Below the pieces are notes generated by a model. The model worked only from the letters and a program-made list of their open reading frames with translations, searched no databases and was not told the origin of the DNA. This document shows positions 34,432 through 47,000 of a stretch of 64,000 bases of DNA, piece after piece. Both the position numbers and the translations under genes were made by a program. The stretch is from Eustoma russellianum (Eukaryota > Streptophyta > Magnoliopsida > Gentianales > Gentianaceae). Each line of letters starts with the position of its first letter. The first letter of the stretch is position 1. The stretch lies in contig AP025062.1 of the NCBI GenBank assembly GCA_036186865.1, positions 25,116,057 through 25,180,056 of the forward strand, in the 5' to 3' direction.

Positions 34432-37017
34432 TGTAGCGCCCTGACCCGGACAGCGGAATCCGAACCGGTTCACCCGTCGTAGCTTACTGAGAAGACTACA
34501 AGACGTCTCATCTCTCGAATACACATCATCAATGACGTAAGAGAAATAAGCGCGGAAACATATCATGTCAATCTAAAACATCGAATTAATACGTCAAAGA
34601 CAACGCGAATAATCAAATGTATGTGGTCGCAACCATCTAAAACTTCAAATGAACCACAACTAACTGAAATAAAGGAAAACAGTTTCACTAGTTAATCCAG
34701 CTCCACAAACATGGACTAGATATCCCATTCAGCCCACTCGCCGTCGTCCTCAATAAAGATCATGTCGTAACTAGGCTCATCTGCAATGACAAAAGTAGTA
34801 CCCTTAGCGAAAAACGCTAGCAAGTAACCCGCTTATAAGACATACGGAATCAACACATGGCAAGACATGAGTAATATGTAATTCAAGGGAATTGAGGGGC
34901 ACATGTCTTGTAAACTTCCAAACTTAGGAATGAGTCACGTAATAGCAAGTACAGCAATTCGAAACGAAATTAACAAATCAATATCAACCAATTAACATGA
35001 GCATTCATTCCACAACGACTCTCGTGATGCGTGTCAAAATATGCACTACACTACACAATCACATATGCATGAACCTTTTCTTTTCAAATCAATGCAATGC
35101 ATGTCACAATGTCCGGTTCCTAACTCATTACCTTGTAACGCACCCCGACTTACATTTCCATCCCGGTTAACATTACAAGCTCATATGCTCTGTGATGCAC
35201 CTCGGCTTATATTTCCATCCCGATTAACATCACAGATCTCGTAAAACTCTACAATGCACCTCGGCTTATATTTCCATCCCGATTAACATTGTAGAGGACT
35301 TTATACCCTGTAACGCACCCCGGCTTATATTTCTATCCCGGTTAACGTTATAGTCTTTTGTGTCCTGCAATGCACCCTGGCTTAAATTTCCATCCCGGTT
35401 AACATTGCATTTCACCTTCGCAAATCTGTGCCGAAGCACATCTCTTTTTCAAAACCTTATGCAATGCACGTGCCATGATGCAAGACTCCTTCTTTCAATC
35501 ACACTTCTCGTTCACATATGCAATTCACATTCACATGCGCAAGTACAAGTGACACACAAGAGTTCACCAGCTTATTCATCAACACTTGGACTTCAACTAG
35601 CTCATCAACACTCAACCTTGGTTCTAAAGTTCACAACCCAACGAGAGTATCCCTATCTTTCCTTCATTGAGCTCTAAGACTCCTGGGACGTTCATTTCCT
35701 AACCCTCCTAAGTCATTCACGTTGAAACTCGGTTCGTGAACCCATTGAAGTCATCAAGTTGATTCACCTTCCTAACTCATGTTCCCGAGACTTAGACTAC
35801 CTTTAATCAGGTCTTAAGAAGCCTCAAGGTCACCCAAAGACTCCCCGAACTTCCCTCTTTCTCCCTCTATTTTTCCACAAACTGAGGGACTTCATCCCCT
35901 ACTTCGATCGATCGATGTCCAGCTAAGGACATCGATCTCTCCACTTCGATCGATCGATGTCCAACTGGGGACATCGATCTCTCACCCTCACCTACATCGA
36001 TCGATCGATGTCCAACCGAAGACATCGATCTCTCAGCCTGTACCTACATCGATCGATCGATGTCCAACAGAGGACATCGATCTCTCAGGTCACCCTACAT
36101 CGATCGATCGATGTCCGTCAGAGGACATCGATCTCTGACATAGATCGATCGATGTCCACGTTTTCTCCAAATTCCTTCTGCGTTTTCTGCAACCTATGCA
36201 GGATCAAAACACCAACACCTCCAACTTCATCCCCAATCAATCCACACCTAATCCCTGCTATAGTTCATGCTTAAACTACAGATTCCAAACGCAATGCTCC
36301 TAGCAACCAAGATCCAAACCTATCACACACCTTTTCCAACTGCATCACCCAAAAGATTCCACCTTTCTTCCTCAACCCACGCAACCGCGCAATCACATCA
36401 AGAAGGGATTCAAGGGATAGGGATTTGCATGATTTCACGTAATCAACCACAACAACAAATGCCTTTTCATATACATTGGCCAAATCTCGAAAACAAAACA
36501 CATAGATCATATGCAAATAATCAAAGAACGAATCTACTGCATGGTGATCCAAGTTGATATCAAAATAGGCCGTTTATCTTTCACAAATCGTAAGAACTTA
36601 TAAGTAGATTACTTGCCTTTGATTACTCGGGGACGGATGAGAGAACGAACAAGGGTTGAAGCAATTCCTGGAGCGATTCTTCTCCTAGGGTTGAAGAGGG
36701 GGTCTCAGTCGCCTATGGGATGAAGGCTGCGTCAGTTTTCTCTGCGTAATGAGGAAACTGACGTTAGTCAGGTTTTTATATGGCCAGGGTAAAGTTTGGT
36801 GTTTCTAATTTATAGTTTATTTTCCTATTTTTCTTAAAGGATAAACTTAATTATTTAATTCTAAATTAAATATAAATAAATTCTAATATTAAATCCATCA
36901 TTAATTTCTAATTAATCCTCATATTAATGCCTAAATTAATTCTCGTTGACCGTCATTAATTTCTGTAAAGTCCTTCTTTGTTTTTTAATTACCCTACGAA
37001 GGGTGCGGGGCATAACA
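34432..37017 (-). repeat. 5' LTR of the Gypsy element, the transcribing copy
   Basis: It has the same length and ends as 26895-29480, offset by exactly 7537. It carries the second copies of the hairpin array (35132-35409) and the CATCGATC array (35901-36157). Several of the 28 differences between the LTRs fall in these arrays. Some stem changes leave G-T wobbles, others break single pairs. Confidence 0.97.
36730..36780 (-). promoter_or_regulatory. Gypsy LTR promoter: TATA box and as-1-like inverted repeat
   Basis: On the minus strand TATAAAAA (36773-36780) is followed about 10 bases downstream by an imperfect inverted repeat with 13-bp arms (36730-36763: CGTCAGTTTTCTC ... GAGGAAACTGACG). The arms contain TGACG, the core bound by TGA-type bZIP factors in as-1 elements. 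A start near 36745 would place the repeat over the initiation site. The same arrangement is in the other LTR at 29193-29243. Regulation by TGA factors is inference. Confidence 0.6.
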
Positions 37018-37353
37018 ATAAGAAAGTAGCAAATACAGACGGTGATTAACTAATTAAAATTCGTCGTACGTAACACATTGTTTACAGCCATGTGTCCATA
37101 CTCATGTACCCAAGTTGAAAGAGAAACGGTTTTTTCTTGATATTATTATGTATTGAAAAGAAAACAAGAGTAAAGATATGCCCAAACTGACGTGGGATGA
37201 ACATATTATGCATGACTTACTAGAGTTGCACCTTTCTGAAATCACGGTTCAGGATAAGAAATCATGGAGACAGAGGATTAAGGTTCATGAGGGGTAAACA
37301 AGATATAGAGTCACCTTATAGCATACTTAGAGAATTAGATAGTGTTTACACTT

Positions 37354-37653
37354 TGTTGATTTGCAGTTTTTTTGTTGTGGTCTTTGTCTTTCAACTATTT
37401 GTGCATATCCATTGTTGACTATTTTAATATCATAAGGTTTTGATTATATTTAATAAAACCCATTCACTAGTACGTATTCCTATTATTGTACTATCTATGC
37501 AGGTACATATAGAGCCGATGATCTCACTGGAAGCAAACTCTCTATCCCTCGAGATGGAGGTATTGTTTGTTGCCTCTTACCCCTCTCCCCCCGAGACCTT
37601 AACGATAGCTTTTGCTGTCATTGAGATATATTGGATATGATTGTTGTTGTTGT
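37354..37653 (+). mobile_element. SINE/LINE-3'-end-like repeat, longest single copy
   Basis: It is collinear with 5656-5950 from TTTGCA through GAGCCGATGATCTCACTGG, a CTCTCTATCCC block and a TTG tail (GTTGTTGTTGT at about 37642-37652). It has no inverted partner here. No clear target duplication was found, so its ends are approximate. Confidence 0.55.
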
Positions 37654-38849
37654 ATTATTTTTTAAAATCAATAAAAAGAAATTGTTTAATGTGGAATTCA
37701 AGTGCAATTTACATCTACATCTAAGAATAGTGTTCCTCCCTGAACGAATGAAAAGCTTATATCACCACAAAAAAGAAAAAGGGCATAAAGTTCCACCACG
37801 TCATAACGTTTCTAGAAATACTTGCCTTTACAATTTACATACGTAACAAGGTGCTAATCAACTAATCACGGTTACGCAAGATCTACCTGATTTATTTGTA
37901 CACCAACGTAATAAAACATTCCTTTAGGTAGCGTTTACAATCCAAATAGAATTATCATATTCTTTCATACATTTCGATAAAGTTTTAATTCAGTTTTTTT
38001 TTCTATCTTATATTTTACTATACGAAACAAAATATGTTTTTCAATGTATAGAGACACTATTTATAAAAACCAAAGAACGCATATCAAGAATTAAAAATAA
38101 GTACTATATTACATATTTTATAACACATATAATATACTTTTATTGTATAAATCTTATTTAGCGACATAATTTAAATAACATAAATATAATTACAATTTAT
38201 GTTATATGATTTAAATTTCAACTATAAGATGACTCCAAACGCTACCTAAACATGCTCACAAAATTTCAAGGTCAATGTCCCTCCACCACACGTATACAAT
38301 ATAAATTTTTGCTTATCGATGTCATTGTGATGCTATATTTTGAAAACTTTATACTATTCCGTCTAAAAAATAAGTAGAGTTCCATTTTTAACATAGTACA
38401 ATTACATTATGTTGAAATTAAAAGAGTAATAAACATCTAATTATTGAAAAGTCAAACTGAATTTATTTTTTTGAAGAAAAATGAAATAGTAAACTTCTAA
38501 TTGCATTTAAAGACATTACTCGAAATAAATCCTGACGATGGATACAAGTGTACTTGAGGGGGACTGAACTTAATGGAATAGTGTAATATTTTCTAGGTTA
38601 TATTTAGTTTGAAGGACACGGGAAGACGTAAGCAATTATTGATGCCATGATTTGTTAAATTTCAAAACGCATTAATTAAAAATGTAAACCTCCAAACACA
38701 CGTGTCTGTGCGGGATGTATATACAAGGAAAAGGGCAGACTAATTGTATTAATTAAGAACTATACAATTAATCATAACTCGTGTGCGGGATATATATAAA
38801 AACAAAAAGATAAAAATAATCGTATTAATCAAGAAACTATATAGTTAAA
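37654..38849. other. AT-rich spacer with small tandem duplication
   Basis: No gene is supported. GTGCGGGATRTATATA occurs at about 38709 and 38782 in two related 75-80 bp blocks that both contain TGTATTAAT or CGTATTAAT. CTATTCCGTCTAAAAAATAAG near 38350 resembles a Stowaway-type end without a partner. Confidence 0.4.
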
Positions 38850-40449
38850 CATATTCGAAAATATAGTCAAGGCATCTTTTGAAAACAGTCACTTCCAAAC
38901 AATAGAAGTCTTTTGGAACTGGAAAGAAGATCGTTGGAGTATGAAGGGTTTGACTAAGTTTAAAAGATGTTTGAAAAATGATTAAAATTTTAATTACACT
39001 TTGGAAATGATAAAGGTTGAAGAAGTAAAGATTTTGACGTCGATGTCTACATAGATCCCTAAAATAGATATCAATGTGTATATAGATCGATCTATGTATA
39101 CATCGATCTCTCAAAATTAACATCGATCAATCTATGTATACATCGATCTCTCAAAATTAACATCGATCAATCTATGTATAGAGTGTGCAACATATACACT
39201 ATCCAACATCAATCTCTAAAATCAGGGAACATCGATCAATCGACGTGACGTGGATCTCTAGAAAAAGACATAGATTGATTTATGTGTGAAGCGTACAAAA
39301 TTGGAAGCACATTGATCAATCAACGTCAATTAGTGTTCAAAAATGAAAACACATCGTCAAACATTGATCTCTTAGACCGATCATATCAACCGATTGATGT
39401 TAATACATACTCAAATTGAGAAACGCACTGTGTAACATGGACCTCTAAAGCTAAGTATATAAATCGATCGACGCGATGTAAGTCTTTAGATTATCAGACG
39501 TCGATTGATCGACGTTATGCATAATTCAAATTTTTATAGCCACTGCAAACAGATCTACGGTAGATTTAAAATGTTTTCTCTTTTCAATCTTTTCCAAAAT
39601 AATTGAGCCTTTACGACTAACAATCATAATGATTTCTTAACTATTGTACACCTATCTAAGCTTTTCTACAGTGGCTATGGATCATCAATTTGAAGTATAG
39701 CGCGGTTGAAGACAAATTGGACTTCTGCAAATCAATTAATGAAGCATGAGACATCTATGGAGGCTGCAAAACAAGATTCACACATACTATATCTTGAAGA
39801 AGGCACATGAGACATTTACACACTTTCATCCTCTTCACGTTCCATCCTTCATTGATATCAAAAGCTCTCAAAGTGTATACGTGCTTAAAGCTCATTAAGC
39901 TCTTATTGCTTGTTTTTATTATTGTATTGTGAGAGTATTGTAGTCTAACATGAAAAGAACTAAACATATTTAATCTATTGCTTGTAATTTAGATTTATTT
40001 TTAAAGTGTCATGCAGCTCTTCTTCCATAATCTATCAGGTGAAAGTTTTTAGGTAGAACATTGTTGAAGCTATGAAGAAACAAGTAGAAAAGATCAAGAG
40101 CTCTTGTTTGTAGCTATTGTAGTAGCTGATGTTGCATAAGTTGTTGTAGCAACAAGATGTTGTACTAGTAGATGTTGTACAAGTTGTGGTAATTGTTCTT
40201 ATTATTCTTGTTCTCTGTTGAAGGTAATAAGAAAGCCGTTGTTGAAAATCCACTCGAGATTAAAGTGGTAGTGGCATAGAATCAAGAAGATTCGAATCAT
40301 TCTAAATCGTGTCTCCAATTCATCATTTGTCATCTTATTTCTTCTTATCTCCATTGAAAGTTGGAGCGGGTTAAATAGAGAAAAATCAAAAAATTGTCAA
40401 ACACTCTATTCCCTCCTGTCTCCTCTAGATCGATTGTTACAGACTTAAA
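38850..40449 (+). repeat. 5' LTR of the old Copia element
   Basis: Collinear with 44863-46440: shared blocks include GAGTATGAAGG, TGACGTCGAT, the CATCGATC array, TATGGAGGCTGCAAAA and ATCAAAAGCTCTCAAAGTGTA. Its right end is set by the primer site at 40453. Its left end is not clear because the TGTTGTG start seen at 44863 is not recognisable here. Confidence 0.65.
39040..39510 (+). repeat. CATCGATC-type tandem array in the Copia LTR
   Basis: Two identical 40-bp units lie at 39101-39140 and 39141-39180, starting CATCGATCTCTCAAAATTAA, with more diverged units on both sides. The same array type recurs at about 45090-45560 in the other LTR, near 43500-43615 inside the element, and in the unrelated Gypsy LTRs (28364, 35901). 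Confidence 0.7.
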
Positions 40450-40452
40450 AAT

Positions 40453-40464
40453 TGGTATGGGAGC
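40453..40464 (+). other. Degenerate primer binding site of the old Copia element
   Basis: TGGTATGGGAGC differs at two positions from TGGTATCAGAGC and lies right after the LTR end, as expected. Confidence 0.65.
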
Positions 40465-41199
40465 CTAACCTTTATTGTTTGGCAAATTTTTTCAAGTAGC
40501 AAAGTTAAAGATTATTGAAAAATATGGCAATGACAATGTCCACTTATACTAGCTCAACTCCCAAATCGTCCATTATATTTACATCAGCAAATACTAAGGT
40601 TCTCTTGTTTGATGTATTTAGCTATTCCTTTTGCAAATATATGATGAGTGCATAATTGTCTGGATGTGATTATGATATATGGAGAGTGGTTATGGATGGA
40701 ATGCCTCCACCAACTAGGATGGAGACCTAAATACATGAGAACTAACCAAAATGGACCTAACAACAAAAAGATACCTACGTATAAAGATTTATCTTATGTA
40801 GGAGCTTGCAATCCATAGAGAAGGCAAAGATAAAGAAACCAGATAGCTCATGTGAATGAAAAGTTCAATCGATATAGACGAAATCAAGCATTTCTTTATC
40901 AAGTTCAAGACCAAAGATGTATGAATGTCCATTTTTTCAGTAGAGAGGCTAAATTGTTGGAGTTTAAAGAGTTGGTTAACCTTCTAAATTTTCTTGTTAG
41001 TCCTATAATATGTATACGAGGGATATGAGCTAATTTGATGAGTGTTATCAATTGGTATGATGATCATATTTAAATATTTTTAAAAATGATAAAATATTTG
41101 CAAGAGAATGACACTAGATTGATATTCTTGAGATTTTTGAAAAGATAACAATTGTTTAGCTTACAAGGATTTTTTTGTGAAAACTATTATGCAAAGTAT

Positions 41200-43400
41200 T
41201 CGGAGTCCATCTATCACATGGAATAGATGACTTGGCCACGTTGGTTACAGAGGTTTTTTCTAAAAATTTGAAAGTACCAAACTATCAAAATATTTACAAA
41301 CCATAGTGGCATATGTAATACTTATAAATTGTCTAAAGCCTTGATAAGTAAAGATTAAAGTCACATGTTAGAATTTCATTTACAAGCCTCTATAATTGTC
41401 ATATCGAGACATTGGTAGGATCATCCTATGCTTGTTGTAGTGCATGGTTACTTCACACCTCGACTGAGCTATATGACTTGCTTGAGTCTTTAAAACTAGT
41501 TGATTCTACTATATTTACTTGTCAATATTTTTTTCTAAGGATTATAATACATGATTATAATTTCTAAAAAGAATTAAGAATAAAGATGAAAGCCACCATA
41601 GAATAAATCTTTTAAGAGATATAAAATTTGGAAGTTCAAAGGGAATGCCCATATATTTCTGAGATGAGACGGTTTTTTCACCATATCTTGGTATCTATAC
41701 TTCTAAACAAAATTGAATAGAGAAAAGTAACACTTCTAGGGATGAGTTCTTCTTGAGTTTTCTTTGTCCAAACAACTTTAAATGAAAGTGTTAATTGATG
41801 GTTGATTATCAATTGGTGTACTTAAGGAATAGTCCTGATATGGCTCCCTACGAGATTTGAAATAATCGAATCCCTAACCAAAGATATCGTAGAAAGACTA
41901 AATATTTAATTGAAGGTGAATATGCTAATAAGGTCATGTAGTTGAACGTTTCTTAATAACTTGAATAATTCGCCTAAGAAAGACTTTGATGTATATATAC
42001 TTGAGGATTCAAAATGATAAGGTTATTTGAATATTAATGATGATCAAAAGGGGAAAACTTTTAAATTCTATGAGGCCTTCAAGCTTAGACAATTTGGAAG
42101 ACATGGAATTTGGCAGATCATCTAAGATTTAGCTTAAAATATGGTAAAGAGGGATGATTGAGGAAACCAAATAAGGAAAAACTCTTGAATCATATCCTTA
42201 GATTATTATCAGGATATGGATGAAATACTTGTTCTACCTTAGAAGGTTGGAAGTTCTAAGAATTCTTATGGACTATATATTTGCTGTAGAAATTTTCATG
42301 TATACTAATTATATGTCAAATTGATCATCATGGATAAATAATTCAAAAATGAAGCTATGAAGCCTAATCCTTCAATACTACATACCTTGATTACTCAAAT
42401 CATGTCTTCAAACTTAAAAGTCTCTTTATCGGTTTAAAGAAGTTTCTAGAGCTTGGTATGAGAGGTTAAGGAACTTACTACTTGAAAATGGTCTTTTTCA
42501 AGAGGAGAGATTGAAACCACCTAGCGCAACAAAGAAGAGACTATTTACTTCTTCAAATATATGTTGATGATATTATATATGGTGCCACCAATGACTTTCT
42601 ATGTGAGCCTTTTGCTAAGCTAATGGAAGGAAAATTTGACATGAGCAAGATGAGAGAACTTAACTACTTAATTGGGCTTCAAATCAAGCAAACTAAGGAA
42701 GGATTGACATTTTTCAAACAAAATACACTAAAACTCTTCTCAAGAAGTACAAGTTTGAGGATAGAAGGAGCGTCAGCACACCAATGAGCATAAATGCAAA
42801 TTCGATAAAGATGAAAAAGAAAAGCCAGTTGAGGTAACAAAGTATAAGGGCATTTCGGTCTGATATATTACATGCTGTGTGCTTATGTGCTAGATTTCAA
42901 AGTATGCCTAAGGAATCGTATCTAGTTACTATAAAGTGTATCTTTAGATATTTGAAAGGTACGTTGAATTTTAGGTTGTTTTATAAGAATGAATATTTTG
43001 ATTTATGAGGGTATACTTATTCGGATTATGTCAGAAATCTTGTTGATAGAAAAAGCACATCCAGTACATGTCAATTCTTAGAGAATGCTTGGTTTCTTGG
43101 TTTTCTATGAAACAAAATAGTGTGTCACTTTCCACGGTAGAGTCTGAATATGTGTCAGTTGCCTCATGCTGTGCGCACACCTTTGGATGACATACACATT
43201 GAATGATTATAATATTAAGTTCTAAAAGTGCCTATTCTATGTGATAATAACTCAGCTACAAATATAAACCAAAATACAATTCATCATAGTAGAACCAAAC
43301 TTATTGAGATTAGACATCGCTTTATAAGATATTGTGTGAAAAAAGGTTACTTGTGTTGAATTTATCCCAACAAACGATCAAAATAATTAACATATTCATA
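41200..43400 (+). pseudogene. Copia pol remnants (pre-integrase, RT, RNase H)
   Basis: Fragments appear in the right order but with many stops. Near 41219 there is an LGHVGY piece of the pre-integrase zinc region. At about 42545-42790 is RT with YVDDIIYGATND, then FDMSKMRELNYLIGLQIKQ. At 42890-43180 is RNase H with YLVTIKCIFRYLKGTLNF and STVESEYVSVASCCA. At 43245-43330 there is NNSATNINQN and HHSRTKLIEIRHRFIRY. The motif style resembles SIRE/Retrofit-like Copia elements, stated from memory. It is long dead. Confidence 0.85.
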
Positions 43401-43931
43401 AAAACACTTCTCACTGAGGCACTCGAATCAATTAGAACAAGATTTTTGATATAAACAATGTGCAAAAATTAAAAACCTAAAAAAACTAAATACTAGACAA
43501 ATTGATTGGCCGACGTGTTTGATTAATAGATCGATGTGTATATCAATTTATACATCAGTCGATTGATATAGAAGTCAGTCTCTACATCAATCGATCGGTG
43601 TTGTCTGGGACATCAGTTATTAAAGCTATAAAAAATAAAAATCCCCAATCCTAGAAATCCCTAACCCCGATTGATCCCCGCTTGTTCTTATGCTATTCTC
43701 CTCTCTAAACCACCCACTCTCTTCAAATTAAAGCCAAACTTCAAGTTTTTTTCTCATCAAGCCTAGTCTTTCCCTCGGATAGGCCCAGAGAAATGGACTT
43801 CCTAAAGATTCAAGAATTGGTTGAACTGCAGCATTGACACTCTAAAACTTTCCTTTGATAAAAACCAGAGTATACTTTTCTATGCAAAATTATGGGTAAA
43901 GTAGTTAAATGGCTTCCCCTATGCTTTTCAT

Positions 43932-44372
43932 ATGGTACTTATCTTTAGCGGGATGTTGGCACCATATATGATATGCTTGGGATGTCAAATAAGGGCCGAG
44001 ATGAGCTTGACACATATAATTGAGATATGTCTAGGTGGAAGGTCAGTCAGAATCATGTTAAGAGTTTTCGGAATTCCAACCTATCAAGAACATCAACGAT
44101 ATGCCTTTGGTGTATGTGTGTTGACCGAGGTAGCCACTTTCTCTATTGACGGAAAATCAGCCAAGCTTCTCAACCTTGAATTCTATGTGGCCTATCACAT
44201 TACTAATATGAAACTTGTGAATTTTGGTAGGCTTTTCATGGCAACCACTAAGAAAAAAAAGGCCCTTCCATATTGCAATCTCATCTGCAATATGCTGAAG
44301 AAACCGGATGTATCAGCACTTATGGAATTGAACTTTAACACGAACTGGCTACATTCAATGAAAAAGTGCTGA
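43932..44372 (+). CDS. 146-codon frame between Copia pol and 3' LTR, transposon-protein-like
   Basis: The frame is intact in an otherwise decayed element and on the same strand. Its C-terminal half (VNFGRLFMATTKKKKALPYC, then NLICNMLKKPDV) follows the pattern of the plant 'putative transposon protein' domain found in many retroelement-linked genes: a short INVGRII-like segment, a basic linker, LPFPSLI, then a CRRAGV-like end. The match is from memory and loose. The N-terminus (MVLIFSGMLAPYMICL) is hydrophobic. A third frame downstream of pol occurs in some Copia lineages. Whether it is expressed is unknown. Confidence 0.4.
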   Translation: MVLIFSGMLAPYMICLGCQIRAEMSLTHIIEICLGGRSVRIMLRVFGIPTYQEHQRYAFGVCVLTEVATFSIDGKSAKLLNLEFYVAYHITNMKLVNFGRLFMATTKKKKALPYCNLICNMLKKPDVSALMELNFNTNWLHSMKKC

Positions 44373-44862
44373 TGCACGAGTCAAAATTCGCTAAGATCAA
44401 AGCCAAGATGAAGGCGCACATCATCGGGCTCACCTTCTCTTCGAATGAAGACTACCTCCCCTTTTCCTCATCACTACTCCCCTTCCCCTTTCTATCTAGA
44501 TTATAGTTTAGGACATCGAACTTGTACTAAATGTATATTTGGTAAATTTGAAAGAGTACAAGTTTCTTTTACATATCTTTATGTATTCTGTTTTTGCCTC
44601 ATCTAATTTTGAAGATTATAAAAGGGAGGAGAATATCGATATGGTTGTATAGCTAATTGATATGGTTATTTGATATGTGGTTGTTTGACACATATTTGAG
44701 TATGATGCATGTGTAAAGGATGGACTTGATGTTTTGTTGGATCATATGAGAATGCATGTGTGGAGGGAGAGTGTGAAACATAAAGGATAAGTTTAATGTC
44801 TATTCAGTTTGACATATTTATGTTCGGAGGGAGAGCATGAATGCATTGACAATAGGGGAGAT

Positions 44863-46440
44863 TGTTGTGTACAAAACTAAAATCGAAAGCTTTATTTAAC
44901 AAAGTTTGGTAAAAAGTGACGTTTTTCAAAAAAAAAATATCTTTTAAAAACGTATAGTTTTGAAATCATAAAAAAGCGAGACATTTTTAGAGTATGAAGG
45001 TTTAATGAAACTGAAACAATGTTTAAAAAGGATTGAAAAGTTAATATACACTATGGAAATGACAAAGGTTGAAAAAGTAAAGATATTGACGTCGATCTCT
45101 ATATAGATCTCCAAAATAGAGATTAATGTATACGTCGATCTCTATGTGTGGATAGATCTACGTATACATCGATCTCTCAAAGTTAACATTGATGGATCTA
45201 TATATAGAGTGTGCAACTTTGGAAGTACATTATCCAACATCGATCTCTAAAATCAGAGGGCATCGATTGGTTGACGTGACGTGGAATTTTAGAAAGAGAC
45301 ATCGATCAATCTATATGTGAAGTGTTGGAAGCACACTGTCCAATGTCAATCTCTCAAACAAAGCATATTGATTAATCGACATCAATCAATATTCAAAATT
45401 GAAACCACACTGTTAAACGTTGATCTTTCAAGCAGACCACATCAATCAATCGAGGTCAGTAAGTACTCAAATTGAAAAAACACACTCTCTAACATCGATC
45501 TTTGAAGTTAAGTGCATAAATCGATTGACGCGATGTTTGTCTATAAGTTATCACAAGTCGATCGAACGATGTTAGATATAATTCAATTTTCATAGCTGTC
45601 TCAAATATATCTACGATGGATTTAAAATGTTTTATCTCTCTAATCTTCTTCAAATTGATTGTGCCTTTATGTTTAACATCCAAAAGGCATTCTTAACTAT
45701 TTTACACCTATATAAGCTTTTCTATGGTGGCTATGAGTTATCAATTTGAAGTATAGAGTGGAAGAAGACAAGTTGGACTTTTCTAAAGCAATTAATGAAG
45801 TGTGAGATTTTTATGGAGGCTGCAAAATGATATTCACAGCTTCTTTACATTGAAGAAGCTCAGAATAGGTATCTGCACACTTTCATCCTCTTCAAATTCC
45901 TTCCTCCATTGACATCAAAAGCTCTCAAAGTGTAAAAATGATTAAAACTCATTAAGCTCTTATTGCTTACTTTCATTGTTGTATTGTGAAAATATCGTAG
46001 TCTAACACAAAAGGAGCTAAACATATTTGATCTCTTTCTTGTGATTTAGACTTGTTTTAAAAGGGTCATTCATCTCTTCTTCCAAAACTCATTTGGTAAA
46101 AGCCTTAGTAGAACTTTGTTGAAGTTATGAAGAAGCAAGTAAAAAAACTCAAGGGCCCTTGCTTGTAGCTATTGCAGCGGTTGATGTTGCACAAGTTGTA
46201 ACAACAAGCTGTTGTCGTAATTGATGTTATACATGTTGTTGTTGCAACAAGTTGTTGTAGTAGTTGTTGTTCTTGTTTCTTGTTGAAGGTAATAAAATAG
46301 CCACTAATGAAAATACACTCTGGAAACAAAGTGACAATGGAGTAGAATCAAGGAGATTCGAACCATTCTAAATTGTGTCTCCAATTCATTACCTCTCATA
46401 TTACACTTTCTTATCTTGGGTAACCATTGAGAGTTGGAGT
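44863..46440 (+). repeat. 3' LTR of the old Copia element, left part
   Basis: It starts TGTTGTGTAC directly after the purine-rich tract and stops at the CACTA insertion point. The remaining 79 bases of the LTR are at 57127-57205, ending CTAACA. Confidence 0.75.
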
Positions 46441-46454
46441 CACCACAAAAAGAA

Positions 46455-46865
46455 TTTCATTTACCGACGAAAACATCACCGACGAACCGTGGTTCGTCGG
46501 TACTTTGCGACGCATTTGCGATACACTCATTTTCGTCGTTAATTGCAACGAAAATACGATGAAAAGCATTGTCGCTAGCAAAAAAGTAGTCAGATTAATA
46601 CGTTCGTCGGTGTTTTGTCGGTGGTGCATCGCTATTCTGTGTGTTTTATTCGTCGCTGTGTAGTTTGTAGCCTTACGTCACTATATCGTAGCTATTTTGT
46701 CGCTAAAATTCCAGAACAATGATAAAATAAATTCGTCGGTCAGTAGGTTCTTGGCGTTGTGTATCGTCGGTTTTTTTGTCGATGAAACCCACGTGTCGCA
46801 AACGTTTTGTTTTACTTTTCGTTCATATTCCGATTTGTCATTGTGTCGTCGCAGATTCGTCGAGG
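46455..46865. repeat. Left subterminal repeat region of the CACTA element
   Basis: Many direct and inverted copies of a motif close to ACCGACGAA, GCGACGAA or TTCGTCGGT. In Spm such arrays bind the element's TNPA protein to bring the ends together; here that role is inferred. Confidence 0.85.
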
Positions 46866-47000
46866 ATTAAACACGTGTATTAATTAAGGAAAAAGAAAGC
46901 AGTGATTGGAAATTTTTTTTATTAATTTAATAATAAAAATTTACATTATGAAACGAAAAATTAAAAAAAGAAATCTAAAAGAGAGGCGCAGAGGGGCCGT

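Larger units (their letters stand above)
26895..37017 (-). mobile_element. Ty3/Gypsy chromovirus retrotransposon, nearly intact, young
   Basis: This 10,123-bp element is bounded by two 2586-bp LTRs and flanked by the perfect 5-bp duplication ATAAG (26890-26894 and 37018-37022). Minus-strand order is LTR, primer site, gag, protease, reverse transcriptase, RNase H, integrase with a C-terminal chromodomain-like end, polypurine tract, LTR. This order and the integrase tail fit the Tekay/Del chromovirus group; the lineage name is from motif memory. I count about 28 substitutions and no length change between the LTRs (about 1.1%), so the insertion is recent. The coding region has one clear defect, a TAG in gag. 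It also has two intron-like gaps, described separately. Confidence 0.97.
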
